Made by a program: the position numbers and the translations under genes. Of a stretch of 64,000 nt of DNA, positions 7,960 to 18,218 are shown in pieces. The notes beneath the pieces are model-generated. The model did no database searches. It was not told the DNA's origin and saw nothing but the letters and a program-made list of their open reading frames with translations. Positions within the stretch are counted from its first letter, which is position 1, and each line of letters opens with the position of its first letter. Source of the DNA: Sphaerisporangium sp. TRM90804. GTDB taxonomy: Bacteria; Actinomycetota; Actinomycetes; Streptosporangiales; Streptosporangiaceae. The stretch spans positions 124,001 through 188,000 of the forward strand of contig NZ_JARWAC010000002.1 of NCBI RefSeq assembly GCF_029846175.1. Direction: 5' to 3'.

Positions 7960-9588
7960 TTGACGCACGAGGTTTTCAACCAGGCCCCCCCGCTCACCGG
8001 CCATGACGTCTCCGCCGACCCCGCGCTGCTGGAGGGCGTGGCGAGGGAGGCCGCCGACTGGGCGCTCGGGGGACTGCGCGGCCTGGGAACGCTCGCCGGG
8101 TCGGTGAAGGCGCAGGAATGGGGCCGCCTCGCCAACGAGCACCCGCCCGTCCTGCGCACCCACGACCGCTACGGCACGCGGATCGACGAGGTGGAGTTCC
8201 ACCCCGCCTGGCACGAACTGCTGTCGGTGGCCGTGCAGAACGGCCTGCACGCGGCGCCGTGGGCGGCCGCCCGGCCGGGTGCGCACGTCGCGCGCGCGGC
8301 CAAGTTCTACGTGTGGTCGCAGGTCGAAGCCGGGCACGGGTGCCCCATCTCGATGACCTACGCCAGCGTCGCCGCACTGCGCCACACCCCGGCCCTGGCG
8401 GCCGAGTGGGAGCCCTTGCTGGAGTCGCGCACGTACGACTTCGGGCTGCGGCCCGCCGCGGCCAAGCGCGGCGTGCTCGCCGGCATGGCGATGACCGAGA
8501 AGCAGGGCGGTTCTGACGTGCGGGCGAACACCACGCGCGCCGAGCCGCTCGGCGACGGGACGTACGCCGTCACCGGCCACAAGTGGTTCAACTCGGCGCC
8601 GATGTGCGACGTGTTCCTGGTGCTGGCGCAGACCCCGGGCGGGCTGTCGTGCCTGCTGCTGCCGCGGGTGCTGCCCGACGGCTCGCGCAACGCCATGCGG
8701 ATCATTCGGTTGAAGGACAAGCTGGGCAACCGGTCCAACGCCTCGGCCGAGGTGGAGTACGAGGGCGCCCGCGCCCACCTCGTCGGCGAGGAGGGACGCG
8801 GGGTCAGGACGATCATCGAGATGGTGAACATGACGCGGCTCGACTGCGTCATCGGCTCGGCGTCCGGCATGCGGCTCGGCGTCACCCAGGCCGTGCACCA
8901 CGCCCGCCACCGCCGGGCCTTCGGCAAGGCCCTGGCCGACCAGCCGCTCATGCGCAACGTGCTGGCCGACCTGACCCTGGAGTCCGAGGCCGCCACCGCC
9001 CTCATGATCCGGCTGGCGGGCGCCGCCGACCGCGGCATCCGGGGCGTCACCGGCGAGGGCGCCTTCCGGCGCACCGCGCTGGCGGCGGCCAAGTACTGGG
9101 TGTGCAAGCGCGCCCCCGTGCACGCCGCCGAGTCCCTGGAGTGCCTGGGCGGCAACGGCTACGTCGAGGAGTCGGCCATGCCCCGCCTGTTCCGCGAGTC
9201 CCCCCTCAACGGCATCTGGGAGGGCTCGGGCAACGTCGCCGCGCTGGACCTGGTGCGATCGGTCGTGAAGGAGCCGCACGCCGTGGAGGCCTTCTTCGAG
9301 GAGGTCGACCTCGCCGCCGGCGCCGACCCCCACCTCGACGCGGCCGTCGACCGCGCCAAGAAGTCCCTGGCCGACACCGCGACCCTCGAATGCCGCGCCC
9401 GTAGGCTGGCCGAGGACCTGACCCTGCTTCTCCAGGCATCCCTGCTGGTCAGATACTCCCCCGCGGCCGTGGCCGACGCCTTCTGCGCCTCCCGCCTCAC
9501 CCCCGACCGGGGCCACGCCTTCGGCACCCTGCCCACCGGCCTCGACCTGGACCCGATCATCGAAAGAGCGACCACCGAGATCGCCTAG
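7960..9588 (+). CDS. AidB-like acyl-CoA dehydrogenase family protein
   Basis: A 542-residue flavoprotein, the length of E. coli AidB (an alkylation-response acyl-CoA dehydrogenase that binds DNA). Features include AMTEKQGGSDVRANTTRA (substrate/FAD loop), HKWFNSAPMCDVFLVLA, and GGNGYVEESAMPRLFRESPL with IWEGSGNVAALDLVR near the end. TTG 7960 has GGAGG five bases upstream; no better start fits this length. It is transcribed divergently from the ECF sigma operon, so a shared stress response is possible. Substrate is unknown; isovaleryl-CoA activity is reported for relatives. Confidence 0.88.
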   Translation: MTHEVFNQAPPLTGHDVSADPALLEGVAREAADWALGGLRGLGTLAGSVKAQEWGRLANEHPPVLRTHDRYGTRIDEVEFHPAWHELLSVAVQNGLHAAPWAAARPGAHVARAAKFYVWSQVEAGHGCPISMTYASVAALRHTPALAAEWEPLLESRTYDFGLRPAAAKRGVLAGMAMTEKQGGSDVRANTTRAEPLGDGTYAVTGHKWFNSAPMCDVFLVLAQTPGGLSCLLLPRVLPDGSRNAMRIIRLKDKLGNRSNASAEVEYEGARAHLVGEEGRGVRTIIEMVNMTRLDCVIGSASGMRLGVTQAVHHARHRRAFGKALADQPLMRNVLADLTLESEAATALMIRLAGAADRGIRGVTGEGAFRRTALAAAKYWVCKRAPVHAAESLECLGGNGYVEESAMPRLFRESPLNGIWEGSGNVAALDLVRSVVKEPHAVEAFFEEVDLAAGADPHLDAAVDRAKKSLADTATLECRARRLAEDLTLLLQASLLVRYSPAAVADAFCASRLTPDRGHAFGTLPTGLDLDPIIERATTEIA

Positions 9589-9951
9589 CGCCTCGTCACC
9601 CCGCCACGACGAGACCGGTCGAGCGCACGACGAAGACGGACGACGCGGCCGGCGGCAGCCCGCCGGCCGCGAGCGTCTCCTGGGAGACTTCCATGTCTGT
9701 GACAGCGCACCACGACGGGCGATCCGGCCCCCGCGGCCGGCATCCGGTGCGGGCGCGCGCCACGAGCCGCGTGTCGCGAGCGGTTCCGTCCGCGCTCGGG
9801 CTGGCTTCCCGGGACGCCACACCGTACTCTACAGAGAGTAGGCGACTCTCTACAGAGAGTCGCTTTCCGTACATTTCGCTTTTTCGTACATCGTCATCTC
9901 CCTGGGCCGTCTTGACCCCGCGTCCTTCAGGTGATGCAACAGGGAGACACC
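9589..9951. other. Gene-free region holding tandem operators
   Basis: No convincing gene lies between the dehydrogenase and the STAS gene; the short open frames here lack typical codon bias and homology-like motifs. The right half is relatively AT-rich and contains two dyads (9825-9840, 9842-9863) and a direct repeat CGTACAT (9868-9874, 9885-9891). It is best read as the promoter region of the STAS gene. Confidence 0.55.
9825..9863. promoter_or_regulatory. Tandem CTCTACAGAGAGT dyads, likely operator
   Basis: Copy 1, 9825-9840, has arms TACTCT and AGAGTA. Copy 2, 9842-9863, has perfect 10-base arms GCGACTCTCT and AGAGAGTCGC around AC. Both share CTCTACAGAGAGT and their centres are 20 bases apart, about two helical turns. 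This is typical of cooperative binding by a dimeric repressor. No TetR/PadR-type gene is adjacent. Confidence 0.6.
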
Positions 9952-10332
9952 ATGGGTCCGTTTCTGGCCATCCACTCCACGTACGACGACGTCGACGACC
10001 GCACCGTGGTCGAGGTCGGCGGCGAGATCGACCTGGCCACCGCGCCCCGCCTGCACGCCCACCTCGCCCGGCTCCTGGACGGCGCCACCGGCCCGGTGAC
10101 CCTCGACCTCGGTGCGGTCACCTTCATGGACGCCCGCGGCCTGGCCGCTCTCGTCGCGATCAGGACCCACGCGGACACCGCGATGATCCCCGTCCGGCTG
10201 ACCGCGCTTCCCCCGCTCGTCGAGCGGCTTCTGCGCCTGACCGGCCTGGAGAACCTCTTCACCATCGAGACCGGCCCGGAACACCAGCCGGCCACCCCCA
10301 AGCCCTCGGCGCGGGAGCGACCGGCCGCGTGA
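9952..10332 (+). CDS. STAS-domain protein (anti-anti-sigma factor-like)
   Basis: A 126-residue cytoplasmic STAS protein of the SpoIIAA/RsbV type, which normally binds a kinase/anti-sigma factor. The core is VVEVGGEIDLATAPRLHAHL followed by PVTLDLGAVTFMDARGLAAL. The usual phosphorylated serine in the D-S-x-G segment is alanine or arginine here (DARGL), so regulation by serine phosphorylation looks lost. ATG 9952 is preceded by AGGGAG at five bases. The last 20 residues are proline/alanine rich. Upstream dyads suggest it is separately regulated. Confidence 0.85.
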   Translation: MGPFLAIHSTYDDVDDRTVVEVGGEIDLATAPRLHAHLARLLDGATGPVTLDLGAVTFMDARGLAALVAIRTHADTAMIPVRLTALPPLVERLLRLTGLENLFTIETGPEHQPATPKPSARERPAA

Positions 10333-10342
10333 GCGTCGCCGG

Positions 10343-11071
10343 CTACGAGGGCGCGGGGTCGAGCAGCTCGGCCACGATGCCGTCCTGGTTGATCACCTGG
10401 CGGGCCACGACCGACAGTTTCCGGTTGTGGTTGCGGGCATGGGTGCGCATCAGCGCGAACGCCTCGGCGATGGAGATCTGGCCGCGCTCGGCAAGCATGC
10501 CGCTGGCCTGTTCGATGACGATGCGGCTGTTGAGGGCGTGTTGCAGCTGCTCGGTGACGAGCTGATGCTGGCGCAGGGTGCGCTCATGGGTGATGCCGAT
10601 GGTGGCCACGTCCGCCAGCGCCTGGGCCACCGATGTGCTGTGGGGGGAAGGGAGGCCGGCGGTGGCGCTGAACATGTTCATCGCTCCCAGCACCTGGTCG
10701 CGTAGCCGCAGCGGGAAGGCCTGCACCGAGGCGAAGCCGGCTTCGTGAGCCGCCGCCGCGAACCGCGGCCACTGCTGCGGTTGGGCGGTCAGGTCGGAGC
10801 AGGCCACCATCCGCCCGCTCTGATAGCAGTCCAGGCAGGGGCCCTCCTCGTCCTGCAGCTGGAACAGCTCCAGCAGGCGGGCCTGTTCGGTGGAGGCCGC
10901 CACCAGGGTCAGGGATCCGCGCGGGTCGGCCAGCAAGATGCCGGCGGCGTCCACGTCGAGGAGGTCCACGCAGCGCTCGGCCAGCGTCTGCAGGAGATCG
11001 ATGACGTCGAAGCCGATCACCAGCGTGTCAGCCAGCTCCACGAACGTCTGCGCTGTCCGTTGGTCGAGCAC
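10343..11071 (-). CDS. GAF and ANTAR domain regulator
   Basis: A 242-residue protein. An N-terminal GAF domain (residues ~10-160, with VDAAGILLADPRG and FPLRLRDQVLGAMNMF) senses an unknown ligand. The C-terminal ANTAR domain (about 175-235, SRIVIEQASGMLAERG and AFALMRTHARNHNRKL) matches RNA-binding antiterminators that act on paired hexaloop stem-loops. GTG 11071 follows AAGGTGAG. It lies tail-to-tail with the STAS gene at 9952 and downstream of a second GAF-ANTAR gene in the same direction. Confidence 0.88.
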   Translation of the reverse strand: MLDQRTAQTFVELADTLVIGFDVIDLLQTLAERCVDLLDVDAAGILLADPRGSLTLVAASTEQARLLELFQLQDEEGPCLDCYQSGRMVACSDLTAQPQQWPRFAAAAHEAGFASVQAFPLRLRDQVLGAMNMFSATAGLPSPHSTSVAQALADVATIGITHERTLRQHQLVTEQLQHALNSRIVIEQASGMLAERGQISIAEAFALMRTHARNHNRKLSVVARQVINQDGIVAELLDPAPS

Positions 11072-11156
11072 ACTCTCACCTTCGTCTCAGCGTCTCGGGA
11101 TGCATGCCCATCCGGCGGTCCATCATCCACGGTCTCTCATACCGACTTCATCCGCA

Positions 11157-11888
11157 TCAGTCCGGTCCGTTGCGATCCGGTGCGAATCGCAGCCGTCGCG
11201 CCACCACGTCGCGGGCCACCTCCAGCAGGCTGCGCTCCTCCGCGAAGGCGTAGGCGCGCAACCGGGCGAAGGCGGCACTCACGTCGGTGCCGGACTGGAC
11301 CGCGACCATGCCGGTGGCCTGGTGCACCGGTGACCAGCGCTCAACCGTGCCCCACCGGAGTTCCTTCGGCTCACCGGCGTCGTCCGGGGACGCCAGTCGC
11401 TGCACCTGCACCAGAAGCGCCGCGTCGGCGAACACCAGCGCGTCGGCCGACTCCTGCGGCGTCAGCCAACCCCGCTGGGCGCGGCTGATCTCCAGCACGC
11501 CGAGCGAGATCACCCCGAGCAGCAGCGGGAACACGAAGATCGCACGAACGCCTGCCTGCACGGCGGCCGGAGCGAACATCGGCCAGCGTCGCCGCGTGCC
11601 GTCGTCGGTCAGGTCGCCGACCAGCACGGGCCGGTCGTCGGCGAGCGCGTCACGTCCCGGGCCCTCGCCCAGCGTGACATGCAGGTCCATCAGCCGGTAG
11701 GCCCCCGGACCGCTCGCGCACACCGGTTCGTAACCCATGAGCCGGTCGTTGAGGGCCACACTCACTCCTTGGGCGCGCAGCGTCCGCGCGCAGACCAGGC
11801 AGACCGTGTCGATGGAGACCGGTCCGCCGTCGGCACGGGCGTGATCGTTGATCGCCGCCCACACCGCCGCCGAGCGCTGCTTGTCCAT
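11157..11888 (-). CDS. GAF and ANTAR domain regulator (second copy)
   Basis: A 243-residue protein with the same architecture as its neighbour but divergent in sequence. The GAF part includes VSIDTVCLVCARTLRAQ and LGEGPGRDALADDRPVLVGDL. The ANTAR part is around HQATGMVAVQSGTDVSAAFA and LLEVARDVVARRL. ATG 11888 overlaps the stop of the STAS gene in a TGATG arrangement with GGAGG upstream, so the pair is translationally coupled. Coupling of a STAS protein to an RNA-binding ANTAR protein suggests a signalling chain from partner switching to antitermination; this is inference. Confidence 0.85.
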   Translation of the reverse strand: MDKQRSAAVWAAINDHARADGGPVSIDTVCLVCARTLRAQGVSVALNDRLMGYEPVCASGPGAYRLMDLHVTLGEGPGRDALADDRPVLVGDLTDDGTRRRWPMFAPAAVQAGVRAIFVFPLLLGVISLGVLEISRAQRGWLTPQESADALVFADAALLVQVQRLASPDDAGEPKELRWGTVERWSPVHQATGMVAVQSGTDVSAAFARLRAYAFAEERSLLEVARDVVARRLRFAPDRNGPD

Positions 11889-12379
11889 CAACCTCCGTCG
11901 TCTTGTGCGACGGTATCCGAGGCGGCCGGAATCGAGCGGTGTTCGCCGGCGCCGGGCCGTACGTGCCGCGTGCGGGCGGCCGTCGCGGACATCCGATCGT
12001 CGCCGGGCGCTTCGCCCCAGCCCGGCATCGTGTCCCAGCCCGTGAGCTTCAGCAAGCGGCGTGCCGCCGCCGAGACCGCCGCGACCCGGATCACACCCGC
12101 GCCGCCGCCACCCGCACCGAAGCCGGCAGCGACCAGCACCCGCAGGCCGCTCACGTCGACGAAGTCCAGCCCGCTCAGATCGACGTGGAAGACGCCGTCG
12201 CCGCGAGCCGCCCGGCGAGCCAGTGAGGTCAGCGCCGCCGTCACGGCGGGCACGCCACCTCTGTCCAGCTCTCCCTCCAGCCGCATTCCCAGCGGATGAA
12301 GCGTCATGGGGATGCGTAACGACCCAGACGACCCGTCGTCGTAGGCCGGTGCCCAGGGGATGTCCTCGTTATCGTGCAT
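11888..12379 (-). CDS. STAS-domain protein coupled to ANTAR regulator
   Basis: A 163-residue protein with a central STAS domain (LEGELDRGGVPAVTAALTSL, then GVFHVDLSGLDFVDVSGLRVL). Unlike the STAS protein at 9952 it keeps a serine in the D-V-S-G-L segment, so it may be phosphorylated. ATG 12379 is preceded by GGAGGAAGAGGC. The C-terminal ~40 residues are charged and probably disordered. First gene of a two-gene operon with the GAF-ANTAR gene. Confidence 0.82.
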   Translation of the reverse strand: MHDNEDIPWAPAYDDGSSGSLRIPMTLHPLGMRLEGELDRGGVPAVTAALTSLARRAARGDGVFHVDLSGLDFVDVSGLRVLVAAGFGAGGGGAGVIRVAAVSAAARRLLKLTGWDTMPGWGEAPGDDRMSATAARTRHVRPGAGEHRSIPAASDTVAQDDGG

Positions 12380-12644
12380 GCCTCTTCCTCCAGGGGCTCG
12401 CCGGAAAGACAAGCCGCGAGGTCAAGACGGCACGACATCAGCAGGCGGCAGACCGCAGCTCGTCGGCCCACCGGTGGAGACATCCGCTCTTGAAGGCTAC
12501 TCGCCGGCGCGGTGTCTGACCACCGCCACGACAGCGCCCGCGCCACACGGCGGATCCTCGCGGGCGGCGCCGAGAACACCCGCGCTGATCCTCACCATCC
12601 ACGGCCTCGACCACGCGTGTACGCCGCGTAACGACCCCCGGTGG

Positions 12645-13517
12645 CTAATGGCCGATCGCGTCCAGCTCGGCGAGGTCCTCGCCGGAGAGCGGGAGTCCCG
12701 CGCCCGCGACGTTCTCCCGCAGGTGCCCCACCGCCGAGGTGCCCGGGATCAGCAGGATGTTCGGCGACCGCCGCAGCAACCAGGCCAGCGCGACGGACAT
12801 CGGCGTCGCGTCCAGCCGGGCGGCCACCGTCGAGAGCGTCGTGGACTGCAGGGGACTGAAGCCGCCGAGCGGGAAGAAGGGCACGTAGGCGACGCCCTGT
12901 CCGGCGAGCTCGTCGACCAGCTTGTCGTCCTGGCGGTGGGCGAGGTTGTACATGTTCTGCACGCATACGATCGGCGCGATCGCCTGTGCCTCGGCGACCT
13001 GCTCCGCCGTCGCGTTGCTCACTCCGAGGTGCCGGATCAGGCCCTGCCGCTGGAGCTCGACCAGCGTCTCGAACGGCTCGGCGAGCGAGCCGGGCCGGGG
13101 GCCCAGGGCGTCGCCGATCCGGAGGTTGACCACGTCGAGCACCTCGAGGCCGAGGGATCTCAGGTTCTCGTGGACGGAGCGGCGCAAATCCTCCGGCTCA
13201 CGGGCCGGAGGCCAGCCGCCCTCCCGGTCGCGGGTCGCGCCGACCTTGGTCACGATGCGCAGCGACTCGGGGTATGGGTGCAGCGCCTCACGGATGAGCT
13301 GGTTGGTGACACGCGGCCCGTAGGCGTCGCTGGTGTCGATGTGGGTGACGCCGAGGTCGACGGCCTCGCGCAGGACGGCGAGCGCGCCCTCACGGTCGGC
13401 GGGCGGACCCATGACCCCGGGGCCCGCGAGCTGCATGGCGCCGTAGCCGAACCGGGTGACGGCCAGGTCGCCCAAGCTCCAGGTGCCGCCGGGAAGCGCG
13501 GTGGAGTGCGTACTCAT
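12645..13517 (-). CDS. Aldo/keto reductase
   Basis: A 290-residue NADPH-dependent oxidoreductase with a TIM-barrel fold. Visible motifs are THIDTSDAYGPRVTNQLI (catalytic Asp and Tyr), RIVTKVGA (catalytic Lys), VVNLRIGDA in place of the usual histidine-containing strand, IRHLGVSNATAEQV, and LLIPGTSAVGHLRENV for cofactor binding. Substitution at the histidine strand is common in this subgroup. ATG 13517 follows AGAGGT. It is divergent from an HxlR regulator, the usual control arrangement for small reductases. Confidence 0.9.
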   Translation of the reverse strand: MSTHSTALPGGTWSLGDLAVTRFGYGAMQLAGPGVMGPPADREGALAVLREAVDLGVTHIDTSDAYGPRVTNQLIREALHPYPESLRIVTKVGATRDREGGWPPAREPEDLRRSVHENLRSLGLEVLDVVNLRIGDALGPRPGSLAEPFETLVELQRQGLIRHLGVSNATAEQVAEAQAIAPIVCVQNMYNLAHRQDDKLVDELAGQGVAYVPFFPLGGFSPLQSTTLSTVAARLDATPMSVALAWLLRRSPNILLIPGTSAVGHLRENVAGAGLPLSGEDLAELDAIGH

Positions 13518-13648
13518 ACCTCTGTCCTTCGCGTGGAGCCGGATGTGGTGCCTGACGGCCCCGTTGCACCATCTTGGATGGGTAACATCCTCACGGGAAG
13601 CAGGCACCTCAGAGTGCGTAACACACCCACGCGTGAGAGGTGCGGTGG

Positions 13649-14092
13649 ATGGCGACGATGACGGCAGCCCAGAAGAGAGCGCTGGCCAAAGCAGAGTACG
13701 ACGCCTTCCTGGCGGCGTGCCCGAGCCGCAGGCTGCTCGACCGGATCTCCGACAAGTGGGTCGCGCTGATCCTGTCCGCGCTGGGCGGCGGCGGCTCGCG
13801 CCGGGAGGGCGCCGGCTGCGCCGGTGAGCCAGGGCCGATGCGCTACTCGGAGCTTGCCCGCCTGCTGGCGGGCGTCAGCCAGAAGATGCTCACTCAGACG
13901 CTGCGCTCCCTGGAGCGTGACGGCCTGGTCACCCGCACAGCGACGCCGACCGTGCCCGTCACGGTCTCCTACGAGCTGACCGACCTCGGTCTGTCGCTGC
14001 ACCAGATGATGCGCGGCCTCAAGACGTGGGCCGAGACGCACATGGACGACGTGCTCGCCAACCGCGAGGCCTACGACGGCCGCACCGCCTGA
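13649..14092 (+). CDS. HxlR-family winged-helix regulator
   Basis: A 147-residue regulator. The conserved core is CPSRRLLDRISDKWVALIL near the N-terminus, then MRYSELARLLAGVSQKMLTQ (recognition helix) and LRSLERDGLVTRTATPTVP (wing). The cysteine in AACPS is the residue that in some HxlR proteins senses electrophiles or oxidants. An insertion rich in Gly/Arg (about 50-65) separates the first helix pair. AGAGG lies eight bases before ATG 13649. It probably controls the divergent aldo/keto reductase. Confidence 0.9.
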   Translation: MATMTAAQKRALAKAEYDAFLAACPSRRLLDRISDKWVALILSALGGGGSRREGAGCAGEPGPMRYSELARLLAGVSQKMLTQTLRSLERDGLVTRTATPTVPVTVSYELTDLGLSLHQMMRGLKTWAETHMDDVLANREAYDGRTA

Positions 14093-14205
14093 ACCGCGGA
14101 GCGGAAGCGTCCGCACCGCCCCCGGACGGGCCGCCTCCCCGGCGGGGACGCCGGGCCGGACGGGTGAACTCCGGCGGTGGGATCGGGCCGATCGGGTAGC
14201 CTCGC

Positions 14206-14631
14206 GTGGTGCCCGGCGCCTCACGTTCGCGGCCCGTGTCCGACCGCATGCGGGCGCGGGCGTGTCCCTGTGGGCTGCCCGCCTCGTACGGCGAATGCTG
14301 CGGGCGGTTCCACGCCGGTGGTGCGGCGCCGACGGCGGAGGCGCTCATGCGGTCGCGCTACACGGCGTTCGCCGTCGAGGACGAGGCCTACCTGCTGCGC
14401 ACGTGGCATCCGGCCACCCGGCCGCCGCGGGTGGAGTTCGAGCGGGGGCTGCGCTGGACGGGGCTGCAGATCGCGGGCGTCTCCGGCGGGGGTCCGGCGG
14501 ACACGCGGGGCACCGTCACGTTCGAGGCGCGCTACACCCACCTCGGCCGGTCCGGCGAGCTGCGCGAGCGCAGCCGGTTCGCGCGGCACGAGAGCGCCTG
14601 GGTCTACGTCGAAGGCACCGCCACCGGCTGA
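14206..14631 (+). CDS. YchJ-family SEC-C motif protein
   Basis: A ~141-residue protein with an N-terminal SEC-C-type zinc motif (CPCGLPASYGECCGRF) followed by the YchJ NTF2-like domain (AEALMRSRYTAFAVEDEAYL, TWHPATRP, VTFEARYTHLG, SRFARHESAWVYVEG). Cytoplasmic; function unknown. No clear ribosome binding site precedes GTG 14206; ATG 14248 just before the zinc motif is an equally possible start. Confidence 0.85.
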   Translation: MVPGASRSRPVSDRMRARACPCGLPASYGECCGRFHAGGAAPTAEALMRSRYTAFAVEDEAYLLRTWHPATRPPRVEFERGLRWTGLQIAGVSGGGPADTRGTVTFEARYTHLGRSGELRERSRFARHESAWVYVEGTATG

Positions 14632-14857
14632 AGCCCGCGCGAGAACTCCTTCCCGAGCCAAGCGCGCCCGCCAGGACGCCACCTTCCAGGTGACGCACCA
14701 GACGCCGCCCGTCGGGGCCCGATCGGGCGTAGTGAGGGCGGCGTGACGGAGCCGCGCGGGCGGAGGGGGCGGTCTCGCCCGCGCCGGGCGCCGGGCGCGG
14801 GGCGCGGCGGGCACGCGTGTAGGTTACGACGTGTCTTCGGTATCGAAAGGATGATCA

Positions 14858-15286
14858 ATGGCGACCACACGCACGGCGACCACCCAGTGGAAGGGCGCGC
14901 TGCTCGACGGTTCCGGGGCGGTCTCCCTCGACAGCTCGGGTGTCGGCACCTTTGACGTCTCCTGGCCCTCGCGGGCCGAGCAGGCCAACGGCAAGACCAG
15001 CCCCGAGGAGCTCATCGCCGCGGCGCACTCCTCGTGCTACTCCATGGCCCTGTCGCACGGCCTGGCCCAGGCGGGCACGCCGCCGCAGACGGTCGAGACC
15101 CGCGCCGACGTGACCTTCCAGCCCGGCGAGGGCATCACCGGCATCGTGCTGTCGGTGCGGGCCCAGGTCCCGGGCATCACCGCCGAGCAGTTCCAGACCG
15201 CCGCCGAGACCGCCAAGGCGGGCTGCCCGGTGAGCAAGGCCCTGGCGGGCACCACGATCACGCTGAACGCCGAGCTGCTCGCCTGA
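14858..15286 (+). CDS. OsmC-family peroxiredoxin
   Basis: A 142-residue thiol peroxidase that reduces organic hydroperoxides. The two redox cysteines are in AAHSSCYSMALSHGL and AKAGCPVSKAL, spaced as in OsmC. The N-terminal TSPEELIAAAHSSC stretch is the family signature. ATG 14858 follows AAAGGAT. It stands alone and is followed by a GC-rich hairpin. Confidence 0.93.
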   Translation: MATTRTATTQWKGALLDGSGAVSLDSSGVGTFDVSWPSRAEQANGKTSPEELIAAAHSSCYSMALSHGLAQAGTPPQTVETRADVTFQPGEGITGIVLSVRAQVPGITAEQFQTAAETAKAGCPVSKALAGTTITLNAELLA

Positions 15287-15302
15287 CGTCCGGCCGCTCC
15301 AG

Positions 15303-15329
15303 GCCCCCGCGCCGCACGTGCGCGGGGGC
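15303..15329 (+). terminator. GC-rich hairpin after osmC
   Basis: Ten-base arms GCCCCCGCGC and GCGCGGGGGC around a seven-base loop, 17 bases after the osmC stop. No U-tract follows, as is usual for actinomycete terminator-like hairpins. Confidence 0.6.
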
Positions 15330-15522
15330 TTCGCCATGCCCCAGCCGGGCGGGTGAGGGCCCCCTGCGATCTGGTAATCGGCCCCGGCGGCCCTACCATC
15401 GACAGTGGCGCCGGACGGGAGCCCCCGCGCGGCGGGCGAGACCGCGGGAGCGAGCGGACGGCGCCGGGTGCCGGCGCGGGTTCGTCCCCCGCCGGATCGG
15501 AACACGACGACGATGAGGCTGC

Positions 15523-17637
<2,115 letters not shown>

Positions 17638-17646
17638 GCCCGCCGT

Positions 17647-18045
17647 TCACGAGAGGGTCGTGGCGGCGAGCAGCACCAGCACGAAGGTGATCACGCCGGC
17701 CACCCCGTGCAGCAGCACCGCCACGACCGGGAACCCCTGCTCGGCGCCCCTGGCGTGCCGCCCGCCGCCCAGCCAGCGGGTGAACATGGTGAACCCGAGC
17801 AGGATGGCGACGCTCAGCAGCCCCAGCGCCAGCCAGGCGTAGCCCCGGTGCCCGGTGAGCGCGAAGGTCACCCACGAGGCCAGCGAGGTGAGGCCGAGCA
17901 CGGGGTGCATGACGATCAGCGCGGTCGGGAACGTCGTCACCTTGGTCTTCTGCCGGCGCAGCCCGCCGCCGGCCAGCCACAGGCAGAAGAGGTAGACCCC
18001 GATGCCGGCCGACACCACCCACAGTCCCACCGTCAGCAGCCGCAC
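17647..18045 (-). CDS. Small four-helix membrane protein, unknown function
   Basis: A 132-residue integral membrane protein. Four hydrophobic segments are visible: near VGLWVVSAGIGVYLFCLWLA, VMHPVLGLTSLASWVTFAL, WLALGLLSVAILLGFTMF, and VVAVLLHGVAGVITFVLVLL. The conserved-looking histidines (MHPVLG, LLHGVAG) could bind haem or metal, but this is speculative. GTG 18045 has GGAGGC upstream and starts right before the first helix. A longer form from GTG 18129 is possible because TATAAAT (18144-18138, minus strand) would give a nearly leaderless transcript there. Confidence 0.6.
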   Translation of the reverse strand: MRLLTVGLWVVSAGIGVYLFCLWLAGGGLRRQKTKVTTFPTALIVMHPVLGLTSLASWVTFALTGHRGYAWLALGLLSVAILLGFTMFTRWLGGGRHARGAEQGFPVVAVLLHGVAGVITFVLVLLAATTLS

Positions 18046-18218
18046 GCGTGCCTCCGTCGTCGTCCGCGCCCGTCGTTCCTCTCCTACATCCGCCGGCGGC
18101 GCGGTAACGCTACGCATCCCATATCTCACGAGTCGCTATTTATAGTGATTTGGTACTTCGGTCGCTCCCCCGCACCGCGTGCGGGCGGGCCGAAAGTCCG
18201 TGTGCCAAGGTAGAGAGC

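Noticed and set aside
9596-9874. 92-residue minus-strand frame upstream of the STAS gene
   Set aside because: It spans the operator dyads, has no ribosome binding site and an irregular composition; read as non-coding.
13582-13622. GTAAC direct repeat between the aldo/keto reductase and HxlR genes
   Set aside because: Five-base repeats 36 bases apart are too weak to call an operator, though HxlR control of the pair is likely.
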